From positions 1 to 21,108 of the forward strand of contig CAZCBD010000026.1 in the NCBI GenBank assembly GCA_964496755.1: a stretch of DNA of 21,108 nucleotides, in the 5' to 3' direction. Origin of the DNA: CAZCBD01 sp964496755. GTDB taxonomy: Bacteria; Bacteroidota; Ignavibacteria; Ignavibacteriales; Melioribacteraceae. Under the pieces are notes generated by a model. The model was not told the DNA's origin. It did not search any database and worked only from the letters and a program-made list of their open reading frames with translations. Made by a program: the position numbers and the translations under genes. The first letter of the stretch is position 1. Each line of letters opens with the position of its first letter. Shown here piece by piece: positions 1 through 7,751 of this stretch.

Positions 1-246
1 CAGAACAACCGCCAATAAATCAGAAACTTCATAAACGTTTGTTATCTTTTTCATAGCTCCGGCAAATTGGGCATATTCGGATGAAGCAACAGATAAATTA
101 AGTATATCACTGTATAAAGCACGTTCGGCATTTTTCGGTGTCATATTCTCTACTTCCGGCCCCGGGGTATGCAGTATCACTCCTTCTAGCTCACCAACTT
201 CCGAAAGAACATTTATTTTTTTCTTTTCTAACAAATTATTCACCAT
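1..246 (-). CDS. arcA: Arginine deiminase, N-terminal part (gene runs off the left edge)
   Basis: The first 82 codons read from an ATG at 246 toward the left edge without a stop. The segment EGVILHTPGPEVENMTPKNA followed by ERALYSDILNL matches the N-terminal strand and loop of arginine deiminases (arginine to citrulline plus ammonia, cytoplasmic, first step of the arginine dihydrolase pathway). The catalytic Asp, His and Cys of this guanidino-modifying fold would lie in the missing part, so activity cannot be judged. A weak GAG lies about 9 bases before the ATG. It follows the M29 aminopeptidase gene by 73 bases on the same strand and could share its transcript, which would couple peptide breakdown to arginine use. 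A related agmatine or peptidyl-arginine deiminase is less likely given the HTPG...NAERALYSDIL pattern. Confidence 0.85.
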   Translation of the reverse strand, partial: MVNNLLEKKKINVLSEVGELEGVILHTPGPEVENMTPKNAERALYSDILNLSVASSEYAQFAGAMKKITNVYEVSDLLAVVL

Positions 247-319
247 AGTAATTCTCAGATATTAATAATTATTCATTTTTTCGAATCTAAATTTAATAAA
301 ATATTCGGTAATTTATTCT

Positions 320-1516
320 TTATTTATTGGGAACTTTCCAAATGCCATTTTCAATTTCTAATTTTACATCATCTAAATATACCGCTTTGCCAACACCGCC
401 TTCTCTAAAATCAGTAACAATATCAACATGCTGAGCAGATTTATTCATTTCTCCGCTTGCAATATATTCTTCCAAAAGCTTTTTACCTTCTTCTGTATTG
501 GGATTATCAACAAAAGATGTGGCATAGCTGGCACCAATGGCAATATGTAATGTTCCTCCAACCTTTTCAACAAACAATGGATGCTTCAAAACTTTTTTAA
601 TCCCGTTATTCATTCCAAAGGCTATTTCACCTATGCGCCGAGAACCTTCATCTGTTTCAATTATTTTTTTAAGTGTTTCTTCGCCAACTTCGGCAGAATA
701 GTTAACTATTTTTCCTTCATTAAATTTTAAATAAATGCCCTGAATTGTGGCACCAAGTTGAAACACCGGTAAGTCAACAAATATTTCGCCTTCCAAGGTT
801 CTTGCATCGGGACTTGCGTAAACCTCTCCATCCGGAAAATTCCTAGTCCCCGTACATTTTATAATATTTCTACCTTCAATATTTCCGGTTAAAACTAATT
901 CATTTCCTGTTTTTGGATTTTCAGTTACAATTTTTACAGTTTTAGTTTTTCCCATCAATTGATATAAATCTTCTTCAATAATATCCAATTGTGCAGGATC
1001 TACCGTAGAAGCTTCAACAATAACGTCAGCATATTCTTCAAGTGTCATGCCCTCAATCTTAGCAAACGCCTCTGTTGGAAAAAGAGTAATCACCCAATTT
1101 TTAGAAAGTCGGATATTTTTTATCGGTGCATCAACACGCATAATTTCTTGAGCTAATTCTTGATTTGTGCCTTCAAAATTTTCCGGTGCCGAAACGCCAA
1201 GAACTTCAATAAACTTGGTCATCGCATTGTAGCGTTCATATTGCCACCGGGGGACTTTGTTTATTTGTTCTTTTGTTCCGTATTTGGCCATAGCCGCTCC
1301 CCATACCTTTCCCCTTTCATTATCCGGAGCAACAATATTAATATCAACAATCGCACCTGCTTTAATAATTCTTTCTTGCAGTGCCGAAATTAAAGGCCAA
1401 CAAATAGCTTCGCCTTTTATCATTACAACATCTTCTTTAGTAACACCATTAATTGAATGATTAATCAAATAATTAGCCCATTTATCTAATTTTTCTTTGC
1501 TAATAATAACAGACAT
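320..1516 (-). CDS. M29-family metallo-aminopeptidase (AmpS/PepS type)
   Basis: The cytoplasmic enzyme removes N-terminal residues from peptides with two metal ions. The protein is 398 residues long, normal for family M29. Numbering from the chosen start, the family pattern is complete: PDGEVYASP with metal ligand Glu231, IGEIAFG with Glu297, His324 followed seven residues later by Tyr331 (HIAIGASY), and QHVD with His363 and Asp365. I place the start at the ATG ending at 1516, because GGAG lies seven bases before it. The reading frame stays open to a TTG at 1528, but that TTG overlaps the Shine-Dalgarno sequence itself. The secreted hydrolase gene lies 36 bases upstream and arginine deiminase 73 bases downstream, all on the minus strand, so a peptide-degradation operon is likely. 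Confidence 0.9.
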   Translation of the reverse strand: MSVIISKEKLDKWANYLINHSINGVTKEDVVMIKGEAICWPLISALQERIIKAGAIVDINIVAPDNERGKVWGAAMAKYGTKEQINKVPRWQYERYNAMTKFIEVLGVSAPENFEGTNQELAQEIMRVDAPIKNIRLSKNWVITLFPTEAFAKIEGMTLEEYADVIVEASTVDPAQLDIIEEDLYQLMGKTKTVKIVTENPKTGNELVLTGNIEGRNIIKCTGTRNFPDGEVYASPDARTLEGEIFVDLPVFQLGATIQGIYLKFNEGKIVNYSAEVGEETLKKIIETDEGSRRIGEIAFGMNNGIKKVLKHPLFVEKVGGTLHIAIGASYATSFVDNPNTEEGKKLLEEYIASGEMNKSAQHVDIVTDFREGGVGKAVYLDDVKLEIENGIWKVPNK

Positions 1517-1552
1517 TTTTTTCTCCAATTTAATTTACTTTTATTCAACGCA

Positions 1553-3403
1553 CTACTTCATAACTTCCACACATATATGAGATTTTTTTTCCTTCGAAAA
1601 ATATATTCTTTGTGTTGCTTTGATGAAATCGCTTTTCTCGGCTGTATAAATATTTACAAATTTCTGCGGATTCATATCAAAAAATGGAAACCAACTACTT
1701 TGAACTTGAATCATTATTTTATGTCCTTTCAAAAAGGTATGTAAAATATCTTGTAAGCGGAATGTTATTTTTGTAATTCTATTAGGTACAAAAGGCTCGG
1801 GAGTAGTAAAACTATTCCGATACTTACCTCTTAAAATATCACCTCTCAAAAGCATTTGATATCCTCCCATCGGCAACCCTTTTCTTGTTTTTAATTTACA
1901 TGTGTCGGGGAAAACATCTATTAATTTTACAACCCAATCTGAATCCGTACCGGATGTTGATACATAAAACTCAATGTCAATAGGACCGGCAATCGTAATT
2001 TCTTTTGTTAAAGGTTTGCTATTAAATTCTACTACGTCAGGACGTGTAGCTGCAAACCGCTGGTCCTCATTTAAATAGGTCCTATTGTAAAACCTATTCG
2101 CTGCTATAAAATCGGATGTATACGGAACCGGATTTTGAGGATCACTCACATACTCTAAATAGTCGGGCTTAATATTCACAGGCTCATTAAAGGTTAATGA
2201 ATTATTGGTATTTAAATATATTTTTTGTTTTTCCGTTTTTTTAGGGGGCCAACTTAGAAAATTGAAAAATTCTTTTTTACCCGTATCAAACACAAATGCC
2301 TCGGGCAAAGTAAATTCACCTTTATCTTTTAAATAATATTCAAAAAAAATCGCTTCGATGCTATCTCTATATACTGCACTCGTATTAAATCCGTATCGGA
2401 TATCACCAAAATGATCTACATTTGCTCTACTCCACCCGCCATGGTGCCAAGGACCAATCACAAAAATATTTTTATTGTCTTTATTTTTTTCTTCTATCGA
2501 TTTGTAAGTATTAATTGCACCATACAAATCTTCGCTATCAAACCAGCCGCCTACAACCATTACAGCCGGTTTAACATTATTAAAATGTGGCAACGTATTT
2601 CTACTCTGCCAAAATTCATCATAGTTGGGATGAGCAATCACTTTATTCCAAAAATCTATTTTATTATTAAAATATTTAAGGTTAATATTTTTAAGTGGTC
2701 CTAAATTTAAAAAGAAATTGTATTGATCAACATTAGGCAATTTCATTCTTTTAGGCCAATTGGGTGTAGGCTTTTCTCTTTTTTGCCCAAATGAAGAAAA
2801 GAAATTAAAAACCATTGGCAAAGTTAACGCTCCATTGTGATGCATATCATCGTCAATAAACCAATCTGCAATTGGAGCTTGAGGCGAAACCGCTTTCAAT
2901 GCCGGATGATTACAAACTGCTCCCACAGCTGCATAAAATCCGGGATATGAGATTCCCCACATTCCTACTCTTCCATTATTATTAGGAATATTTTTTATTA
3001 ACCAATCAATTGTATCGTACGTATCGGTTGTTTCGTCAATCTCATTATTTTTTTTATTTTTGATTATCGGACGCATATTTACATACTTGCCTTCCGACAT
3101 AAATTTTCCACGAACATCTTGAATTACAAAAATATATCCTCTTTGCATTAGAGTTTTTGACGGGCCTAGCATTCCGGGATACTTATCTTCACCATACGGA
3201 TATGAACTATAGGGAGTTCGAATCATTAAAATCGGATATTTTTTCGAATTATTTTTCGGTATATATACTGTGGTATGTAGCTTAATGCCGTCTCGCATGG
3301 GAATCATATATTCTTTTTTATTGAATTTACTTCTAACCAGTTCCCTTTGTGCAAAACAAAGCTGCACAAGAATTATTAACAACAATATTTTTAATATTTT
3401 CAT
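1553..3403 (-). CDS. Secreted CocE/NonD-type S15 alpha/beta hydrolase
   Basis: This is a 616-residue serine hydrolase of the X-Pro dipeptidyl-peptidase/CocE family. Residues 1-18 form a signal peptide (Lys start, ILLLIILVQLC core, likely cut after CFA), so it is exported. The alpha/beta hydrolase domain carries the nucleophile elbow GISYPG with Ser152, the acid GGWFDSED with Asp289, and GPWHHGGW with His321 as the likely catalytic base. The C-terminal part from about residue 400 is the jelly-roll PepX_C domain (KEITIAGPIDIEFYVS, then DSDWVVKLIDVFP). Family members include alpha-amino acid ester hydrolases, glutaryl-acylases, cocaine esterase and Xaa-Pro peptidases, and the substrate cannot be read from the sequence. 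A GGGGGA Shine-Dalgarno lies before the ATG. The aminopeptidase gene follows, which favours a peptide or amino-acid ester substrate. Confidence 0.88.
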   Translation of the reverse strand: MKILKILLLIILVQLCFAQRELVRSKFNKKEYMIPMRDGIKLHTTVYIPKNNSKKYPILMIRTPYSSYPYGEDKYPGMLGPSKTLMQRGYIFVIQDVRGKFMSEGKYVNMRPIIKNKKNNEIDETTDTYDTIDWLIKNIPNNNGRVGMWGISYPGFYAAVGAVCNHPALKAVSPQAPIADWFIDDDMHHNGALTLPMVFNFFSSFGQKREKPTPNWPKRMKLPNVDQYNFFLNLGPLKNINLKYFNNKIDFWNKVIAHPNYDEFWQSRNTLPHFNNVKPAVMVVGGWFDSEDLYGAINTYKSIEEKNKDNKNIFVIGPWHHGGWSRANVDHFGDIRYGFNTSAVYRDSIEAIFFEYYLKDKGEFTLPEAFVFDTGKKEFFNFLSWPPKKTEKQKIYLNTNNSLTFNEPVNIKPDYLEYVSDPQNPVPYTSDFIAANRFYNRTYLNEDQRFAATRPDVVEFNSKPLTKEITIAGPIDIEFYVSTSGTDSDWVVKLIDVFPDTCKLKTRKGLPMGGYQMLLRGDILRGKYRNSFTTPEPFVPNRITKITFRLQDILHTFLKGHKIMIQVQSSWFPFFDMNPQKFVNIYTAEKSDFIKATQRIYFSKEKKSHICVEVMK

Positions 3404-3429
3404 TTTTCCCCCATTAAAATATCAATTGA

Positions 3430-3478
3430 ATTATACATTAATATAGAATTTCAATTCTAAAATAAAAAATATTATAAT
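3430..3478. promoter_or_regulatory. Divergent promoter region with a central palindrome
   Basis: On the plus strand TATAAT at 3473-3478 has TTCAAT at 3450-3455, a 17-base spacing, and would start the radical SAM gene. On the minus strand TATAAT reads from 3435 down to 3430 and would serve the secreted hydrolase, without a good -35. Between them lies the palindrome TAGAATTTCAATTCTA at 3444-3459 (seven-base arms, two-base centre), which overlaps both -35 zones. The two -10 boxes are seen directly. Promoter function and an operator role are inferred, and such AT-rich DNA yields TATAAT by chance fairly often. Confidence 0.45.
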
Positions 3479-3501
3479 TAGATTATTAATCAGGATTTAT
3501 T

Positions 3502-4506
3502 TTGAAAACAAAAAATTATAACATACCGATATTTATTCCGGAATTGGCTTGTCCACACCAATGTGTTTTTTGCAATCAAAAGAAAATATCCGGGCAACAG
3601 AAAATGCCATCGGTAGATGACATTCAATTAACAATTGAAAATCATCTATCCACAATTGACACATCGAATTCAAAAACGGAAATTGCTTTTTTCGGTGGAA
3701 ATTTTACAGGCATTAATTATAGCGATCAAGTAAAATATTTAGAAGCAGTAAAAAAATATTCCAATTACGGAGTAAAAGGAATAAGAATTTCTACTCGGCC
3801 TGATTATATTTCAAATGAAATACTACTCAACCTTAAATATTTTAATGTTACTTCAATAGAATTAGGAGCACAATCCTTTGATGCAGATGTCTTAAAATCT
3901 TCCGGACGCGGGCATTCTGTAAACTCAATCTACAGAGCTTCGCGATTAATTCATGATTTCGGTTTTGAACTCGGACTGCAAATGATGATTGGGTTACCTG
4001 GTGATTCACTTGAAAAATCAATATTTACTGCAAATGAAATTATAAAACTCCGTGCTAAAACAACCAGAATTTATCCGACTCTTGTAATAAAAAATACCGC
4101 GCTGGCTAATTTATTCTTTTCCGGTAAATATAATCCGCTTTCAATAAATGAATCCATAATTTGGTTATCACAACTAATTCCCATTTTTGAAAAGTCAAAT
4201 GTTAACATTTTACGTGTTGGCCTTCATCCAACCGAAGGATTACTTAATGGTAACGATTTAGTTGCCGGACCATTCCACCAATCAATTCGCGAAATGGCTT
4301 ACAGTAACATTTGGAAAAATATTTTATTTAACTCAATAACCCAAAAGAGTAATTCCATTTTAATTGAAGTGGCACCATCGGAATTGAATTACGCAATCGG
4401 ATATAAATCTGAAAACAGAAAACTACTTTTAGAAATTTTTAAAAATGTAACAATTAAGCCAAAAGCAAGTTTAACAAATAGAAATTTCAATGCCATTTAT
4501 TATTGA
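3502..4506 (+). CDS. Radical SAM protein, Elp3-like (COG1243-related), without acetyltransferase domain
   Basis: The 334-residue protein begins with FIPELACPHQCVFCNQKKIS, the CxxxCxxC cluster site (Cys17, Cys21, Cys24) that holds a [4Fe-4S] cluster and S-adenosylmethionine. FFGGNFTG at 63-70 is the SAM-binding glycine motif, and RISTRPDYI, LGAQSFD (121-127) and LQMMIGLPGDS (159-169) are conserved barrel segments shared with Elp3 and HemN-like enzymes. It is about the length of the radical SAM half of Elp3 and lacks the GNAT domain. Similar short proteins occur in Clostridia, and their substrate is unknown to me. The start is TTG, supported by AGGA six bases upstream and by the lack of any ATG before the cluster motif. 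Its last 17 bases overlap the next gene, implying translational coupling. Confidence 0.85.
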   Translation: MKTKNYNIPIFIPELACPHQCVFCNQKKISGQQKMPSVDDIQLTIENHLSTIDTSNSKTEIAFFGGNFTGINYSDQVKYLEAVKKYSNYGVKGIRISTRPDYISNEILLNLKYFNVTSIELGAQSFDADVLKSSGRGHSVNSIYRASRLIHDFGFELGLQMMIGLPGDSLEKSIFTANEIIKLRAKTTRIYPTLVIKNTALANLFFSGKYNPLSINESIIWLSQLIPIFEKSNVNILRVGLHPTEGLLNGNDLVAGPFHQSIREMAYSNIWKNILFNSITQKSNSILIEVAPSELNYAIGYKSENRKLLLEIFKNVTIKPKASLTNRNFNAIYY

Positions 4507-5173
4507 TAAAAAAATCCCTCTCGAGGCAAAAAAAAATCTTTCTGCATTTGACTCGCTTATTGAATTTGAATCTTCAAATATTGTTGATCCCTACTTGTCC
4601 GGTCATCCCGACATTTTTTTTCGTCCCATTGGTGATAAAATTATTTGTGCTCCCAATACACCTAAAAAATTTTTAATTGAAATTTCCAAACACAAAAATA
4701 TACTACTTGGCAATTCCCTTTTAGAGAAAACTTATCCTCACTGTGCAGTATATAATTGTATAATTATGAATGATTTATTAATTCATAAACTTGAAATTAC
4801 AGATAAAAGAATTCTGGAATTTTCAAAAGTGTTAAAAAAAATTAATGTAAATCAAGGAATGACCAACTGTAGTAGCATCTTCATTGGCCAGACAAGGTTT
4901 ATCACCTCTGATTTGAGAATTTTCAAAACTCTTGAACAAAGAAAATATTCCGGACTCTATGTAAACCCAAAACCAATTTTTTTAACGGAAAAAATGCACG
5001 GTATGTTTGGGGGATGTAGCGGCATTTATAAAAACAAATTATTAATTATCGGTAGTTTGAAATATTTCAATGAGCAAAAAAGTATAGAGAATTTTTGTAA
5101 TACTGAAAATATCGAAATTGTCGAATTATATAACGGGCAACCTTTTGATGGTGGAAGTATTATTTATATTTAA
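4490..5173 (+). CDS. Putative GME-fold (guanidino-modifying enzyme superfamily) protein resembling DUF6873
   Basis: This 227-residue protein starts inside the end of the radical SAM gene and has no clear ribosome site of its own. I recognise it, with moderate confidence, as the DUF6873 type, which is assigned to the fold shared by arginine deiminase and amidinotransferases. Features seen: GHPDIFF (His39, Asp41) near the N-terminus, QGMTNCSS (122-129), FITSD (137-141), HGMFGGCSG (170-178) with Cys176, and a terminal GQPFDGGSIIYI with Asp220. These could be the Asp/His/Cys set such enzymes use, but which residues are catalytic is inference. No signal peptide or membrane span is evident. Overlap with the radical SAM gene suggests both act on one substrate or modify one protein. 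Function is otherwise unknown. Confidence 0.65.
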   Translation: MPFIIDKKIPLEAKKNLSAFDSLIEFESSNIVDPYLSGHPDIFFRPIGDKIICAPNTPKKFLIEISKHKNILLGNSLLEKTYPHCAVYNCIIMNDLLIHKLEITDKRILEFSKVLKKINVNQGMTNCSSIFIGQTRFITSDLRIFKTLEQRKYSGLYVNPKPIFLTEKMHGMFGGCSGIYKNKLLIIGSLKYFNEQKSIENFCNTENIEIVELYNGQPFDGGSIIYI

Positions 5174-5190
5174 ATTTATTCAACATCAAA

Positions 5191-6435
5191 TCAATTATTA
5201 AACAAATCAATTACCGAATTAGTCATAACTTTTACTCCCGTGTATATTGGCAATTCAATGTCGGGTGCCAAATAGGGAGAATGCAAAGGTGGCGTTCTGT
5301 TTTGCAACTCTTCGGGTAATTCAACTTCTTTCAGGTTATCAACACCAAGCCAAATTAAAGCTGCTTTAATTTTCGGTTCGGCCAAATGAAATATCTCAAA
5401 ATCTTCACTTACCGAAACAGGTTTCATTTCAATTACATTTTCTTTACCGATTATTTTTGTTGCATGGTGCACATACTTATCTACCAAATCAATATCATTA
5501 TAAACCGGCGGATGATAATTTTCAATTCCGGTTAGCACCGGTAATTTGTCTTTTTTTATTCCTGCAGCACAAGCAATATTGTTTGCAATTCGCCGAATTG
5601 ATTCAACAACTTTATCTCTAACCCCGCTATCAAAAGTACGAAGAGAAATTTTCAATTCAACTTTATCAGGTATGATATTGTGTTTCGTACCACCACTTAT
5701 TGCACCAACAGTTAAAACAATAGGGGTGAAAGCGGAAAATTCTCTCGAAGAAATTGTTTGTAGTGCCAATATAATCTGACTGGCAATAACGATAGGATCT
5801 TTTGCCTTTTCGGGAATTGCTCCGTGACCGCCTTCGCCAAAAACAGTTAAATCGAGTGAATCGCAACCGGCCCAAGACACTCCTTTAGTAAATCCAATTT
5901 GTCCTGGCTCTAAATCGGGCGAATCGTGAAAAGCTAATAAATATTCAGGTATCGGAATTTTATCAAATAAACCGTCTGCTACCATTGCTTTTGCGCCTTT
6001 CCCCAATTCTTCGGCCGGCTGACCTAACGCTATTAAAGTCCCGTTCCATTTATCTTTGTGTTCAACCAATTTTCGCAAAGTTCCTATAAACAATGTCATA
6101 TGTAAATCATGTCCACAAGCATGCATTACATTAACCTTGTTTCCAAACCAGTCCGTAGCTTCAACTTCACTTTTATAATCTATATTTGTTAACTCTTTAA
6201 TAGGCAAAGCATCCATATCCGTTCGCAACATTATTGTAGGACCTTCACCGTTATTTAATATCCCGACAAAGCCATACTCGCCAATATTATCAATAATATC
6301 AAAGCCCAATTCTTTTAAAAATCCAATTAACTTTTTTGATGTTTTAATTTCCTGAAATGAAAGTTCCGGGTTTTTATGAAAATCACAATAAATTTTTTTT
6401 AACTCCGTAAATTCTTTTTTATTTAATTCAATCAT
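5191..6435 (-). CDS. M20-family amidohydrolase/peptidase (M20D, hippurate hydrolase-like)
   Basis: This cytoplasmic zinc amidohydrolase of 414 residues is the usual length for N-acyl-amino-acid, hippurate or aminobenzoyl-glutamate hydrolases. Metal-site pattern of subfamily M20D: HACGHD at 105-110 (Cys107, His109), PAEE at 140-143 (Glu143 ligand, Glu142 probable catalytic base), His170 in AFHDSP and His385 in PPLHSPYL. The dimerisation domain lies at about 190-300 (GEGGHGAIPEKAKDP). Relative to the shortest members it has a small insert before HACGHD (VEATDWFGNKVNVM). The ATG is six bases after the zinc-ribbon gene and preceded by GTGAG. It ends only 17 bases from the convergent GME-fold gene and no terminator is visible there. 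The substrate cannot be told from sequence. Confidence 0.88.
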   Translation of the reverse strand: MIELNKKEFTELKKIYCDFHKNPELSFQEIKTSKKLIGFLKELGFDIIDNIGEYGFVGILNNGEGPTIMLRTDMDALPIKELTNIDYKSEVEATDWFGNKVNVMHACGHDLHMTLFIGTLRKLVEHKDKWNGTLIALGQPAEELGKGAKAMVADGLFDKIPIPEYLLAFHDSPDLEPGQIGFTKGVSWAGCDSLDLTVFGEGGHGAIPEKAKDPIVIASQIILALQTISSREFSAFTPIVLTVGAISGGTKHNIIPDKVELKISLRTFDSGVRDKVVESIRRIANNIACAAGIKKDKLPVLTGIENYHPPVYNDIDLVDKYVHHATKIIGKENVIEMKPVSVSEDFEIFHLAEPKIKAALIWLGVDNLKEVELPEELQNRTPPLHSPYLAPDIELPIYTGVKVMTNSVIDLFNN

Positions 6436-6441
6436 ACTGTC

Positions 6442-6672
6442 TCACTTTTTCTTGGTTCTGGTATAAATAAAATTACCTTGAATCATTTTAAAATACTTAT
6501 TCGTTTCAGTTGCTATTTTCTGTCCGCAAATACAATACAGACTTGCATTTCTTTCGGTGTATTTATAAAACTTTTTTATTTTGCTTTTATAACATCTAAG
6601 TACTTCGCCCTGTCCGATTTTTTCATATTTAAATAATTTATTCTTACAACCTGCACACTTAATTGTTAACAT
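6442..6672 (-). CDS. Small zinc-ribbon-like protein of unknown function
   Basis: The 76-residue basic protein begins MLTIKCAGCKNKLFKY and continues with an RCYKSKIKKFY segment and YCICGQK. Cysteines 6, 9, 47 and 49 (CxxC and CxC), with Cys27 as a possible fifth, look like a small metal-binding ribbon. There is no DNA-binding or enzymatic motif that I recognise. Similar short proteins with a KIGxGxVLRC centre occur in other anaerobes, from memory and unverified. It is packed between the D-threonine aldolase-like gene (7 bases) and the M20 gene (6 bases), which supports it being a real gene. A role in the neighbouring enzymes' pathway is speculation. Confidence 0.7.
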   Translation of the reverse strand: MLTIKCAGCKNKLFKYEKIGQGEVLRCYKSKIKKFYKYTERNASLYCICGQKIATETNKYFKMIQGNFIYTRTKKK

Positions 6673-6679
6673 TTTAATA

Positions 6680-7750
6680 TCAAATTAATTGTTGTTTGTT
6701 TCTCAGCAAATTTGCACTGAGACAAGAGTGAACAGGCAAAACACCTATTAGATCACCAACTTCAATTTTCCCGAAAGCTTCAGAGTTTAAGCGAATAATA
6801 CCATGTTCTTGGGATAAAGATTTTACAAAAGAATTTTCAATTGGAGCAGACCAATTTTTCTCATTTAAAAAAACCGGCAATCCATATATCACACCATATT
6901 CGGAATTTACATATTCTTTTGATAAATGAACACCACCACAAAATACAACAATTTCATTTCTACTTTGATGTTTTGCAACAACCGGAGCTGCTACCGCAAC
7001 CGCAATTTCATTTACATTACAAGTAGTTAACAACAATTGTGTTACATCATAGAAAACGAAATTTCCCGCTCGCACTTCATCTACTCCGGGAAAATCATCC
7101 ATTAAACTTACTGTTGGAGTATCACCAATTGATACTATTAAATCAGCATATCGGTCACCCAAGGATTTTTTTATATTCGCCATTTTTTTAAGCTGGCTAT
7201 AATGAATTTCCTTTATCTCATCCACTGATTTTGCATGATATGAATGTCCGGCATGTGTTAAAATTCCTTTTAAGTAAATTTTCTCAGATTTTTCCAATGC
7301 CAAAACCAAGTCAGCAATTTTCTTAAAATCATCTGCTTCCACACCGGCACGGTTGTAATTTACATTGATCTTAATAAATGCATTCAATTTATGTTTAAGT
7401 TTTTTATTAAGGAATTCAATTGACTGAATATTTTCAACTAAAATGTTAATAGTATTTTTTTTTGCCAACTTATTTAACAAATCTATTTCTCGGATATTAA
7501 TCGGAAAAGCTATCGTTAAATCTTTCCAACCATTTGATGCAAAATAATCTGCCATTTCCAAACTTGATACGGTTGCTCGCGTAACTCCGATTTCGGAAAA
7601 TAGTTTTGCAATTTCTTTGGACTGATGAGTTTTAAAGTGCGGACGCAAAGTAAATCCATGCTTAACAGATTTATCAAATATCTTTCTAATATTTTTCCGA
7701 ACCTTTTCTTTATCAATTAATAAAGTTGGAGTAATAATTTTTTCTAACAT
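6680..7750 (-). CDS. PLP enzyme of the D-threonine aldolase / D-serine dehydratase family
   Basis: This fold-type III PLP enzyme of 356 residues has an alanine-racemase-like N-terminal barrel with RPHFKTHQS at 36-44, where Lys40 should bind PLP, and a beta-rich C-terminal domain. Near the C-terminus VHSCLSAN provides His341 and Cys343, the HxC metal site known from eukaryotic-type D-serine dehydratase and D-threonine aldolase. GDTPTVS (about 209-215) and CGGVHLSKE are other family segments. Expected reaction: cleavage of D-beta-hydroxy amino acids or dehydration of D-serine, in the cytoplasm. The two activities cannot be separated from sequence alone. AGAGG lies before the ATG, and the AlkD gene stops one base upstream, so they are co-translated. 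Confidence 0.85.
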   Translation of the reverse strand: MLEKIITPTLLIDKEKVRKNIRKIFDKSVKHGFTLRPHFKTHQSKEIAKLFSEIGVTRATVSSLEMADYFASNGWKDLTIAFPINIREIDLLNKLAKKNTINILVENIQSIEFLNKKLKHKLNAFIKINVNYNRAGVEADDFKKIADLVLALEKSEKIYLKGILTHAGHSYHAKSVDEIKEIHYSQLKKMANIKKSLGDRYADLIVSIGDTPTVSLMDDFPGVDEVRAGNFVFYDVTQLLLTTCNVNEIAVAVAAPVVAKHQSRNEIVVFCGGVHLSKEYVNSEYGVIYGLPVFLNEKNWSAPIENSFVKSLSQEHGIIRLNSEAFGKIEVGDLIGVLPVHSCLSANLLRNKQQLI

Positions 7751-7751
7751 T

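Noticed and set aside
5174..5190. Bidirectional terminator between the GME-fold and M20 genes
   Set aside because: The 17-base gap and its flanks show no stem-loop with a T-run.
5666..5875. Antisense or shifted frames inside sufB, the M20 gene, the PLP enzyme and others
   Set aside because: They are shadows of well-supported genes, with biased composition and no family motifs.
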